Source: Spartobacteria bacterium (lineage in GTDB: Bacteria; Verrucomicrobiota; Verrucomicrobiia; Chthoniobacterales; UBA10450). From it: DNA of 64,000 bases. The number at the start of each line of letters is the position of its first letter. The stretch's first letter is position 1. Positions 56,583-64,000 of this stretch are shown here, one piece after another. Under the pieces are notes generated by a model. That model saw nothing but the letters and a program-made list of their open reading frames with translations. It ran no database searches and had not been told where the DNA came from. Both the position numbers and the translations under genes were made by a program. Where the stretch lies: contig JAJPGZ010000003.1 in the NCBI GenBank assembly GCA_021325495.1, positions 1-64,000 of the forward strand, given 5' to 3'.

Positions 56583-57380
56583 ATGAAGCCGCTCTTTCTG
56601 ATTGCCGCCACGCTGACCATTGCCTCGGCCACTTTGCTCGCAGGACCGGAATCGATTCGCGCCGACAAGAACGTTATGGCCACGCCCGCCCCGGCAGAAA
56701 TGTGCAACTGGAGCGGCTTCTACGTGGGCGGCGATGTCGGCGGCGCTTTCGACAGGGCGGAGTTCGATCTCAATCTCACAGGCGCATGGGAATCGTTTCC
56801 CGAGCCTTCCGATGAAACATTCGGCGAGCGCCTCGGTTCGCGCGATCTGGATGCGAATGGTTTAGTCGCCGGCGCTTTTCTCGGCTACAACTTCCAATGG
56901 AACAATTGGGTCATCGGCGTGGAAGCAGGCTGCGACTTCGTCGGCCTGCGCGATTCGTTCAACAGCGGATTGGAATTCGTTAGTCCGGGCACCGGTGACG
57001 CGTTTGTCGTTAGGCAATCGTTCAAGACGCATTACCGAGCGACCGTCGGGCCGCGCATCGGCTACGCCTTCAATCGCGTTCTCCTTTACGCCACCGGCGG
57101 CCTCGCCCTCGGCGACATGGAAGTGGCGCAGGAAATCAGAGAACCGTTTTTCGGTTTTCGCGAGGAAGGTTCAACCGACGATAGCGAAATCGGCTGGATG
57201 GTCGGCGGCGGGCTCGAGTATTGCCTCGCGCGCCACTGGAGCATTCGCGCGGAATATCGTTACACCGATTTCGAATCGTTCGACTTTTCCAGCCGCGGCA
57301 ACGATCCGACCTTCACCGGACATCACGATGTCGATCTTCGCTATCACAGCGTGACCGCCGGCCTGGCCTTCAGGTTTTAG
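56583..57380 (+). CDS. Outer-membrane beta-barrel porin-like protein (opacity family)
   Basis: The 265-residue protein has a signal peptide (LFLIAATLTIASATLLAG). NWSGFYVGGDVGGAFDRAEF is the typical start of the Omp25/opacity-like eight-stranded barrel. Later strands include FLGYNFQWNNWVIGVEAGCD and FNRVLLYATGGLALGDMEVA, and it ends YHSVTAGLAFRF with a terminal Phe. It resembles small immunogenic porins of alpha-proteobacteria. Role: outer-membrane structure or small-solute passage (inference). It shares TTAG with the stop of the convergent PAP2 gene. Confidence 0.85.
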   Translation: MKPLFLIAATLTIASATLLAGPESIRADKNVMATPAPAEMCNWSGFYVGGDVGGAFDRAEFDLNLTGAWESFPEPSDETFGERLGSRDLDANGLVAGAFLGYNFQWNNWVIGVEAGCDFVGLRDSFNSGLEFVSPGTGDAFVVRQSFKTHYRATVGPRIGYAFNRVLLYATGGLALGDMEVAQEIREPFFGFREEGSTDDSEIGWMVGGGLEYCLARHWSIRAEYRYTDFESFDFSSRGNDPTFTGHHDVDLRYHSVTAGLAFRF

Positions 57381-57976
57381 TCGTTAGGCCGTAGCAGCCA
57401 ACGCGCCATCAGCGCGGCGAACAAAACGCCGAGCAGCGCGGCGCCGACGACATCGGAAAAATAGTGCGCGCCCAAAAAAATGCGCGTGAAGCCGACGAAA
57501 ATCGGTAGCGGCAAACAGAGCAGCGCGATTCGCCAGTTCACAAAGAAGAGCACGGCGAAAAATCCGAACGAGGTCGCGGTGTGACCGGACGGAAATGAAT
57601 GAAAGTTTTGTTCGCTCGTCGGACCCGTCCAGGTTTTTTCCAGCATCACATTCGGCCGGACGCGGCCAGTCGTGTACTTAAGCGCATGCGCGGTCGTTCC
57701 GGCGAGCGCACCGGCCGCGATCATGACGAGAAAAATGCGCGTCCATTTCTTATTGCCCCGATGCCAGGCAATGCCGGCGCCTAACAAACCGATGGCGAAA
57801 TGCGTCGGCCAATCAGTCGCTCGGGTTACGTTCCGGCTCAGCGTCGGGATATTTCGCCATTGGTGCTGGTATCGCCAGAGACGAACCGGGCGATCCAGCT
57901 CGAATGCACCCCAAAGCACGAGCGCGCCCGCTAAGATCGACATCGTCCAAATGAGAATGGTGCGGCGCGTCTTCAA
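57377..57976 (-). CDS. PAP2-family membrane phosphatase
   Basis: The 199-residue protein has about five helices and all three PAP2 motifs: KYTTGRVRPN (KX6RP), FHSFPSGHTATSFG (PSGH), and FTRIFLGAHYFSDVVGA (SRX5HX3D). It dephosphorylates lipid phosphates such as undecaprenyl pyrophosphate or phosphatidic acid at the outer face of the inner membrane. The ArnT-like gene is directly divergent, 12 bp away, suggesting a linked role in lipid-linked sugar metabolism. Confidence 0.9.
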   Translation of the reverse strand: MKTRRTILIWTMSILAGALVLWGAFELDRPVRLWRYQHQWRNIPTLSRNVTRATDWPTHFAIGLLGAGIAWHRGNKKWTRIFLVMIAAGALAGTTAHALKYTTGRVRPNVMLEKTWTGPTSEQNFHSFPSGHTATSFGFFAVLFFVNWRIALLCLPLPIFVGFTRIFLGAHYFSDVVGAALLGVLFAALMARWLLRPND

Positions 57977-57988
57977 ACAAATTGCCGG

Positions 57989-59461
57989 TTGTGTTCGAAG
58001 CGATGCTATTTTTCAATCCACGCTTTGCAACCTACAACTCGAAATCTTCTCCTCCTCTTCGCCGGTTGCGTCCTCTTTCACGTCGCCGGCACCTGGATCA
58101 TTCCGTTGATCGATCGCGACGAGCCGCGCTTTTCCGAAGCGTCGCGCGAAATGATCGAACGCCAAGATTACGTTGTCCCCTACTTCAACGACGAATATCG
58201 ATTCGATAAACCGCCGTTCACTTACTGGGCGCAGGTCGCCAGCTATCGCGTATTCGGGCAAAATGATTTGGCCGCGCGTTTTCCATCGGCCATCGCGGCC
58301 GCGCTGACCGCCTTGTCGATCTTCGCGTGGGGCCGCCGCATCGCCGACGAACGCGTCGGGTTTTGGGCGGCGATCGTTTTCACACTTTCGTTTCAAGTAA
58401 TCGAACACGCCAAAGCGGCCGTGGCGGACATGTGGCTCGTGTTCTTCGTCACACTCGCGCACTGGGCCGGATACGAACTGATCTTTCGCAACGGCCGCGC
58501 GCGTTGGTGGTTCGCATTTTATTTTGCGCTCGCCTTCGCGTTTCTGGCGAAAGGTCCGATCGGTTGGACGCCGCTGCTCACCGTAACATCGACAATCGTC
58601 ATTCTGCGCGAACGTGAACTGTTCCGACGTTTCAAATTTCGTCGCGGAATGCTGCTCACGCTCGCGCTCGTTTCGCTCTGGGGAATTCCGGCGCTGGTGA
58701 AAACGCACGGCCAGTTCTGGGAGATTGGAATGGGGCGCCATGTTTTCGAGCGATCGTTCTCCGCGCTCGGTGGTCATGGCGCGAAATCGTTAGGCGTTTA
58801 TCTTCTGCTCCTGCCGTTCTACTTCGTCACCGTTTTCGTTAGCTTCTTTCCGTGGTCGATTAAACTTCCGTGGCTCGTTAGGCAAGTGCGCGCGCGACGC
58901 GACAAGATCGACATCTACCTTTTGAGCGGCATCGGCGTGGTGTTCATCATCTTCACTTTCGTGACCACAAAATTACTCCATTACACTTTGCCGGCGTTTC
59001 CCCTCCTTGCCCTCCTGTTCGTGAAACGCTGGTTTGAAACGAACATGTCGATCTTGTCCCTGAAGCGTACTACGATTGCGTTCGCCGCCGTTTGTCTCGT
59101 GCTGGTCTTGTTCGTTTCGCCGGCGATCGGTCGCTTCTTTCCATCGCGCGAACTCTTTCGACAGGCGCGCAATTACCTGAAACCAGAAATGAAATTCGCG
59201 GCGGTCGATTACAAGGAGCCGAGTTTGGTTTGGTATTTTCGGAGCCGCGTCCACGGATTCATGCGCACTTGGGACATGCACGCGAATTCGGCGCAGGAGT
59301 TCCTGGAGGAAAATGGACCGCGGTTTGTGGTCATGCCGACGAAAGACGCAAACGAGATTTATCCGACGTTGCCGGACGGCTGGAAAAGTTTTTCGACCAA
59401 AGGATTCAATGCGGTCAAAGGCAAACGCAGCGATCTCACTTTGATCCTGAAGCCGGAGTAG
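57989..59461 (+). CDS. ArnT/PMT-family membrane glycosyltransferase
   Basis: The 490-residue GT39-like enzyme has a long helix-rich N-terminal half and the ArnT catalytic motif IDRDEPRFSEASREMIERQD in the first loop; YRFDKPPFTYWAQVASYRVF and KAAVADMWLVFFVTLAHWAG follow. It transfers sugars from polyprenyl-phosphate donors to lipid A or glycans. The first codon is uncertain: TTG 57989 or TTG 58025 (QPTTRNLLLLFAG). It stands divergent from the PAP2 gene. Confidence 0.85.
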   Translation: MCSKRCYFSIHALQPTTRNLLLLFAGCVLFHVAGTWIIPLIDRDEPRFSEASREMIERQDYVVPYFNDEYRFDKPPFTYWAQVASYRVFGQNDLAARFPSAIAAALTALSIFAWGRRIADERVGFWAAIVFTLSFQVIEHAKAAVADMWLVFFVTLAHWAGYELIFRNGRARWWFAFYFALAFAFLAKGPIGWTPLLTVTSTIVILRERELFRRFKFRRGMLLTLALVSLWGIPALVKTHGQFWEIGMGRHVFERSFSALGGHGAKSLGVYLLLLPFYFVTVFVSFFPWSIKLPWLVRQVRARRDKIDIYLLSGIGVVFIIFTFVTTKLLHYTLPAFPLLALLFVKRWFETNMSILSLKRTTIAFAAVCLVLVLFVSPAIGRFFPSRELFRQARNYLKPEMKFAAVDYKEPSLVWYFRSRVHGFMRTWDMHANSAQEFLEENGPRFVVMPTKDANEIYPTLPDGWKSFSTKGFNAVKGKRSDLTLILKPE

Positions 59462-59476
59462 ACTACCGGTTGGCAG

Positions 59477-60088
59477 ATGATCACGTTTCTCGACGGCAAA
59501 CTCGTCGGCGCGCTCCCGACACAGGCGATTGTCGATGTTAGCGGGGTCGGTTACGAACTTTCCATTCCGCTCTCGAGCTACGACAAACTTCCGGCCGTCG
59601 GCCAGCCGGTGCGAATTCTCACGCACCTGCACGTGCGCGAAGATGCGCACGTTCTTTTCGGCTTCATGAGCGCGGCCGAGCGCGATCTCTTTCGCCTGCT
59701 CGTGAACAACGTGAGCGGCATCGGACCGAAACTCGCGCTCGCGGTCTTGAGCGGAATGAGCGTAAACAATTTCAAAGCCGCGGTCGTGAATTCGGACGTG
59801 GCGTCGTTGTCGAAGATCAGCGGCCTCGGAAAAAAAACGGCGGAGCGAATCGTGCTCGAATTGAAAGACAAGGTCGGCGTCGCCGCCGCGTGGGAAGCGG
59901 CCAGCGCGACGCATGCGCCCACGCCCGAGCAGGAACAAGCGAACGAAGCCGTGCTCGCGCTCATCGCGCTCGGCTACAAACAAGTCGAAGCGCACCGGGT
60001 CGTGCGCGATTTGCAGGAGAAACAACCGGGCAAATCGGCCGAAGAGCTCGTTAGGCTGGCGTTGAAACAAATCGCCGCCGGAAAATGA
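59477..60088 (+). CDS. ruvA: Holliday junction DNA helicase subunit RuvA
   Basis: The 203-residue protein has the OB-fold N terminus (MITFLDGKLVGALPTQAIVD), two helix-hairpin-helix motifs (LVNNVSGIGPKLALAVLSGM and KISGLGKKTAERIVLELKDK), and domain III (EAVLALIALGYKQVEAHRVV) that contacts RuvB. Length is normal. ruvB and ruvC are not in the window. It overlaps the next gene by 4 bp (ATGA), an unusual partner. Confidence 0.96.
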   Translation: MITFLDGKLVGALPTQAIVDVSGVGYELSIPLSSYDKLPAVGQPVRILTHLHVREDAHVLFGFMSAAERDLFRLLVNNVSGIGPKLALAVLSGMSVNNFKAAVVNSDVASLSKISGLGKKTAERIVLELKDKVGVAAAWEAASATHAPTPEQEQANEAVLALIALGYKQVEAHRVVRDLQEKQPGKSAEELVRLALKQIAAGK

Positions 60089-61410
60089 TTGCGACCGCCG
60101 AACAAGAAAAGCTCGAGACGATTCGCGCAGCGCTTCCGAAAGAAGGCCTCTTCGCGGCGAAGGATTGGCTGATCTCGCCCGATCCGTTCAAGATCGACAA
60201 TCACTTTGAGCGCGAGCTGGAACAGTTAGGCCATCGCCTTTTCGTTTTTCAGCGCGCCTGCAATCAGCTCTATCAACTCAGCGTCAAAGGTAAGCAGCCG
60301 GCGTGGATCGCAAAATATCTCGACGCCGGTAAACCGGCCGAGCTGATCGAGTTCTCGCGACGCAAAGAAATCCGCGACGATCTGCCGCGCATCATCCGCC
60401 CGGATTTAATTTTAACCGACGAAGGCTACACCATCGCTGAGATCGATTCGGTTCCGGGCGGAATCGGCCTAACGGCTTGGCTGAATGAAACGTATTCGCG
60501 ATTCGACAGCGAAATCATCGGCGGCGCCGAGGGAATGATCGAAGGATTTCACAGCGTGCTGCCGCGCTGCGGCGACGTTGTTATATCGGAAGAGGCGTCG
60601 ACTTACCGGCCGGAGATGGAATGGATGGCGGCGCGCCTGCAAGATCGACATCCCGAATGCGAGTGGCGCGTCGTGGCGGCAGAAAATTACGAGCCGCAAC
60701 CGAATCGCGACGTTTACCGCTTCTTCGAGCTGTTCGATCTTCCAAACATTCCGAAGATCGACAATCTCCTGCGCGCGAATGCGGAAGGCCGCGTCACGAT
60801 CACGCCGCCGATCAAGCCGTATCTCGAAGAAAAGATGTGGTTCGCGCTTTTCTGGATGCAACCGCTCCGCGAATTCTGGCGGCGGGAGCTCGGTGAAAAA
60901 TATTTTCAGCAACTGCACAAAGTCATCCCCTACTCCTGGCTGCTTGATCCGATGCCGTTGCCGCAGCACGCGGTCATTCCGCGACTGGAGGTGCACGATT
61001 GGCGCGAGCTCGCGCGTTTCAGCCAGAAAGATCGACAATTACTTTTGAAAGTGAGCGGCTTTTCGCCCTTGGGTTGGGGCAGTCGCGGCATTTCGTTAGG
61101 CTCCGACCTCGCCCACAGCGAATGGGAAAAACGGATCGAAAACGCCCTAACGACTTTTGAAACTTCGCCCACGATCCTGCAGCAATTCCACAAAGGAAAA
61201 CAATTCGAGGATCGTTATTGGGACACTCAATCGGGCGAATTGAAAACGATGAAAGGCCGCGTCCGTTTGTGCCCGTACTATTTCGTCGAGGCGGACAAAG
61301 TAAAACTTCGCGGCGCGCTGGCCACGATTGTTCCGGCCGACAAAAAATTAATCCACGGAATGCGCGACGGCATTCTCGTGCCGACTGCAAGATCGACAAC
61401 TACTCCTTAG
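60085..61410 (+). CDS. Large conserved protein of unknown function; possible ATP-grasp-like
   Basis: The 441-residue protein starts MIATAEQEKLETIRAALPKE. I recognise no definite family. EGYTIAEIDSVPGGIGLTAW and RLCPYYFVEADKVKLRGALA recall ATP-grasp or circularly permuted ATP-grasp modules, but no clear metal ligands can be assigned. It has no signal peptide or membrane helix. It overlaps ruvA by 4 bp upstream, and its stop shares TTAG with a convergent small gene. R1 copies add ARSTTTP at the C terminus (61389) and several internal KID/DRQ segments. Confidence 0.5.
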   Translation: MIATAEQEKLETIRAALPKEGLFAAKDWLISPDPFKIDNHFERELEQLGHRLFVFQRACNQLYQLSVKGKQPAWIAKYLDAGKPAELIEFSRRKEIRDDLPRIIRPDLILTDEGYTIAEIDSVPGGIGLTAWLNETYSRFDSEIIGGAEGMIEGFHSVLPRCGDVVISEEASTYRPEMEWMAARLQDRHPECEWRVVAAENYEPQPNRDVYRFFELFDLPNIPKIDNLLRANAEGRVTITPPIKPYLEEKMWFALFWMQPLREFWRRELGEKYFQQLHKVIPYSWLLDPMPLPQHAVIPRLEVHDWRELARFSQKDRQLLLKVSGFSPLGWGSRGISLGSDLAHSEWEKRIENALTTFETSPTILQQFHKGKQFEDRYWDTQSGELKTMKGRVRLCPYYFVEADKVKLRGALATIVPADKKLIHGMRDGILVPTARSTTTP

Positions 61411-61757
61411 GACGACAACCGCCCGAACGTCACAATCAATCCACCGACCACGATTAACGCGCCGCCAAGGAGGATCGGCATCGTCGGCGCGGTGTGGAAG
61501 ACGATGAAGTTGATTGTTTGCCAGACAACGAAAAGCGTCGCGATGTAAAGCCCGACGACCTGCCGGAATTCGACCGGCGCAAGATTCAAAGAAAAGCCGT
61601 AACCGAAAAGAAGCACGGTGCCAGCGAGGAACAGCGGCATGCGCACAACCCCCGCGTGATTATAGATTCCGATGCGGACAATGGCGTCCCCGCTCACTTC
61701 CAGTATGGTCGCGATCACCAGAAAAACGAAAGCGGGAAGAATTTGCTGCGTGGTCAT
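61407..61757 (-). CDS. Four-helix membrane protein, SMR/DMT-like
   Basis: The 116-residue protein has four hydrophobic helices (AFVFLVIATILEVSGDAIVR; RMPLFLAGTVLLFGYGFSLN; VGLYIATLFVVWQTINFIVF; ILLGGALIVVGGLIVTFGRL), similar in size and spacing to small multidrug resistance proteins. The membrane Glu in ATILEVSGDA is compatible with the SMR catalytic Glu14. Substrate specificity and function are unknown. Confidence 0.6.
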   Translation of the reverse strand: MTTQQILPAFVFLVIATILEVSGDAIVRIGIYNHAGVVRMPLFLAGTVLLFGYGFSLNLAPVEFRQVVGLYIATLFVVWQTINFIVFHTAPTMPILLGGALIVVGGLIVTFGRLSS

Positions 61758-61781
61758 TCCGAATGAAGTAGCACGCTTTAT

Positions 61782-62186
61782 TCAAGCTCCAAACGTTTTG
61801 GAATGGCTGTGTCGTCGCGCCAAATACCAGATCATCACGCCGCCAATCGGTAATCCGATTAGCGCTCGATAATCGTGACGCGCAAGAGCGTTGAGCAAGT
61901 CGCCAATGATATTGACCGACAAGATGATCAAGGCGAGTCGCATGCCCCAGCGCCTGCCGCGCCAAAGGCCGACTGCGGCGAGACCGCAGCCGAGGCCGAC
62001 CATCGACATGAGCAAGATCGACAACTTGCCTAACGATTGGAGTGAAGTTTGCGCCTCCGGGTTAAGACGCCACAAGGAATCAAATGATGTGCCCGGAAAT
62101 GAGAGCAACAAAAGTGTTAGTCCACACACCGCCGCACCGAAGGCGAAGAAAATGGCGAGCAATCTCAATCCGAGTGCGGCTTTCAC
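61782..62186 (-). CDS. Small membrane protein of unknown function
   Basis: The 134-residue protein has about four helices (LLAIFFAFGAAVCGLTLLLL, SILLMSMVGLGCGLAAVGLW, LALIILSVNIIGDLLNALAR, LIGLPIGGVMIWYLARRHSH). No family is recognised. The loop after helix 1 contains RLNPEAQTSLQSLGKLSILL, in which R1 and R2 (62014-62036) lie close together and encode part of the residues SLGKLSIL. Confidence 0.55.
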   Translation of the reverse strand: MKAALGLRLLAIFFAFGAAVCGLTLLLLSFPGTSFDSLWRLNPEAQTSLQSLGKLSILLMSMVGLGCGLAAVGLWRGRRWGMRLALIILSVNIIGDLLNALARHDYRALIGLPIGGVMIWYLARRHSHSKTFGA

Positions 62187-62417
62187 AAAGATGGGAATAC
62201 AAACCGATCATGCTCTGGGATACGATTTCTCAATTGTTAGCTCGAAGGGGTGGATCGGTCCCGAGGGCGTTAGCTCGCTTTCAAATAAGCGGAATGTGTC
62301 GACGCAGATCACGCCAAGATCGACATCGTAATTCAAATAACGTCGAAGCCGGGCGTCCGGTTCACAGCGTTGCGTGGCAGGCCACGTGCTCAACCACTTG
62401 CGAATTTACGTCTGCCG
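62187..62417. other. Intergenic region before the histidine kinase
   Basis: The stretch of 231 bases has no supportable gene. It contains one R1 copy (62316) and two short GTTAGCTCG copies (near 62236 and 62271). Promoter boxes cannot be placed with confidence. Confidence 0.4.
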
Positions 62418-64000
62418 GTGAGCGAAGCTTCTCCAAAACTTCCCGCAGCATTGGCCGCGCTCCCGCGCATCGCGATCGCGTGCTCGTTGATCGTTGGATC
62501 GGCCGTGCTTTTGGGCTGGGCAACCGACAACGAATCTCTCAAACGCGTCGTTCCGGCATATGTCGCGATGAACCCGATGACCGCGCTCTTGTTTGTGTGC
62601 GCCGGAATCGCATTCGCTGCGCACAACGTAAAACCAAGCTTCTTCGCGATCTCGCAAATCGGCGCCGCCATCGTCATCTCGGTTGCCGCATTGAAACTTG
62701 TCGATCTTTTGTGCGGGACGCACTTTGACGCCGATCAGCTTCTCTTCTCCGCGAAACTTTCGGATGCGCATGATGAATTGCCTAACCGAATGGCGCCTAA
62801 CACCGCCTTTAATTTCGTCATGATCGGTCTCGCCTTGCTGACTTTGAGACAGCGCGCGAAAAATTTTTGCGCGTCGCAAGCCTTCGCCATCATCGCCGCG
62901 TTCGGCGCGTTGCTGCCGCTGACCGGATATGCATACGGAGTGCGGTCGTTCAGCGGCGTCGCTTCATTCATTCCGATGGCGGTGCACACGGCGGCGACAT
63001 TTTTTGTCCTCGCGATCGGATTGTTTTTCGCCCGACGCGACACCGCGCTCGCGGAAGTTTTCACTGCGAACGATCCACGCGGGGTTCTGGCGCGGCGTCT
63101 TTTTCCGCTGGCGGTTCTGGCCACGCTTTTACTTGGTTGGGCGCGGGTGCACGGCGAGCGGCAGGCCCTTTACGACAGCGAGTTCGGCACCGCTCTTTTC
63201 GCGGTCACGTTAACCATCCTTTTAATTCTGCTGGTGCGCTGGGCGATCAGAACGATCGGCCAACTCGAAGCCGAGCGCGCGGAAGCGATCGAGCGGTTGC
63301 ACGAGGCGAATCGTCGCAAAGACGAGATGATTGCCGTCGTTTCGCACGATCTCTGCACGCCGCTGACCGGGTTTCGCATGGTCATCGATCTTCTCCGGGA
63401 AGGTCATCCGTCGAGTGATTTGCTCGACGTCATGGACCATTCCGCGCGGCGCATGGTCTCAATGGTGCGCGGCTTACTCGACGTTGCGAAACTTGAATCG
63501 AACACGATCGAGCTCGAGCGCGACGATCTACTCGTCAGCGAATTGCTGCGCCAGTCGATGGAACCGCTGGCGATCAACGCCAACGCCAAAAACATCGCGC
63601 TCGAATTGCAAATCGAGCAAAGCGAGCCGCGCGTGAATGGCGATCGTCTTCGTCTCGCACAAGTGTTCAACAATCTGCTTTCGAATGCGGTCAAGTTCAC
63701 CAATCCCGGCGGTCGCGTGAGCGTCCATGTCGCTCCTGCACCGGACGGCGTGCGCGTCATTGTCAAAGACAGCGGCCTTGGAATTCCGAAAACGGATCTG
63801 CCGCACATCTTCGACAAATATTATCAGGCCGCGAACAAACCCACCGCCGGCGAAAAGGGCACGGGTCTCGGACTCGCCATCGTGCGCGAAATCGTCATGC
63901 TGCACCAAGGTCGCATTGATGTGACCAGCGAACTCAAGCACGGGACTGCGTTCACCGTTTATCTGCCAATGCAGCCGCAGACGAATGTTGCCACCGCCGG
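62418..64000 (+). CDS. Membrane-bound sensor histidine kinase (C terminus runs off right edge)
   Basis: GTG 62418 opens a frame that remains open to the edge (about 527 residues). Several N-terminal helices (IAIACSLIVGSAVLLGWATD; FVMIGLALLTLRQRAKNF; ATFFVLAIGLFFARRDTALA) form a membrane sensor. The kinase core follows: H-box VVSHDLCTPLTGFRM (phospho-His), N-box FNNLLSNAVKFTNPGGRVSV, G1 KDSGLGIPKTDLPHIFDKYY, and G2 EKGTGLGLAIVREIVMLHQG. The SHDLCTPL H-box deviates from the usual SHELRTPL but is plausible. Ligand and partner regulator are unknown. R1 and R2 are absent beyond 62708. Confidence 0.85.
   Translation, partial: MSEASPKLPAALAALPRIAIACSLIVGSAVLLGWATDNESLKRVVPAYVAMNPMTALLFVCAGIAFAAHNVKPSFFAISQIGAAIVISVAALKLVDLLCGTHFDADQLLFSAKLSDAHDELPNRMAPNTAFNFVMIGLALLTLRQRAKNFCASQAFAIIAAFGALLPLTGYAYGVRSFSGVASFIPMAVHTAATFFVLAIGLFFARRDTALAEVFTANDPRGVLARRLFPLAVLATLLLGWARVHGERQALYDSEFGTALFAVTLTILLILLVRWAIRTIGQLEAERAEAIERLHEANRRKDEMIAVVSHDLCTPLTGFRMVIDLLREGHPSSDLLDVMDHSARRMVSMVRGLLDVAKLESNTIELERDDLLVSELLRQSMEPLAINANAKNIALELQIEQSEPRVNGDRLRLAQVFNNLLSNAVKFTNPGGRVSVHVAPAPDGVRVIVKDSGLGIPKTDLPHIFDKYYQAANKPTAGEKGTGLGLAIVREIVMLHQGRIDVTSELKHGTAFTVYLPMQPQTNVATA

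Overview
The window is a GC-rich, gene-dense chromosomal segment from a Gram-negative bacterium. It has Omp85/TamB outer-membrane assembly genes, an opacity-type porin, RnpA-YidD-YidC-Jag, RecF, DnaE, RuvA and a P-II/glutamine synthetase pair. Protein style, REP sequences of the TGTAGGGCGGCC type with a REP-associated transposase, and the mix of families suggest Verrucomicrobiota (Chthoniobacterales/Spartobacteria-like). That placement is an inference; no rRNA is present to confirm it.

Layout. 1-1130: TPP riboswitch and thiC (minus, runs off the left edge). 1.2-5.4 kb: small secreted protein, low-complexity peptidoglycan-binding protein, cell-wall amidase. 5.4-8.7 kb: frameshifted TonB-like gene and an M13 peptidase. 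8.7-19.3 kb (minus): dipeptide epimerase, TPR protein, PpiD/SurA-like chaperone, aromatic amino-acid decarboxylase, TamA/BamA and TamB. 19.3-23.8 kb: anti-sigma-like membrane protein, nucleoside phosphorylase, CDF transporter, enoyl reductase-like enzyme, FAD oxidase. 23.8-30.3 kb (minus): jag, yidC, yidD, rnpA, DUF1761, two paralogous mini-lipoproteins, ald, yqgE, recF. 30.5-33.6 kb: DUF4230 protein, RAYT transposase between REPs, AsmA-like protein. 33.6-39.7 kb: dnaE, methyltransferase, glnB, glnA. 39.7-46.7 kb: glycan-type membrane enzymes, tatA, acyl carrier protein, GT4, LOG protein, hydrolase. 46.7-53.7 kb: ergothioneine genes egtB-egtD, an osmoprotectant ABC transporter with fused permease and binding protein, an aldehyde dehydrogenase, and a hypothetical protein. 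53.8-64 kb: MFS transporter, radical SAM protein, tRNA-Ser, porin, PAP2 phosphatase, ArnT-like transferase, ruvA, an unrecognised protein, two small membrane proteins and a histidine kinase running off the right edge.

The most striking signal is not a gene. Two short oligonucleotides are scattered through the whole window in both orientations, inside and between genes. R1 is AAGATCGACA (about 117 exact copies by eye, about 0.1 expected by chance). R2 is CCTAACGA (about 67 exact copies, about 2 expected). R1 also forms tandem pairs 15-16 bp apart, R1 and R2 sometimes abut or fuse, and R1 supplies several stop codons and gene junctions. The pattern resembles DNA uptake sequences of Neisseria and Pasteurellaceae, but neither core matches those. 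A second repeat layer consists of REP-type palindromes, two of which sit in frame inside thiC.

Start codons are inferred from family alignment and Shine-Dalgarno-like sequence where possible. Motif counts were made by eye and may be off by a few.
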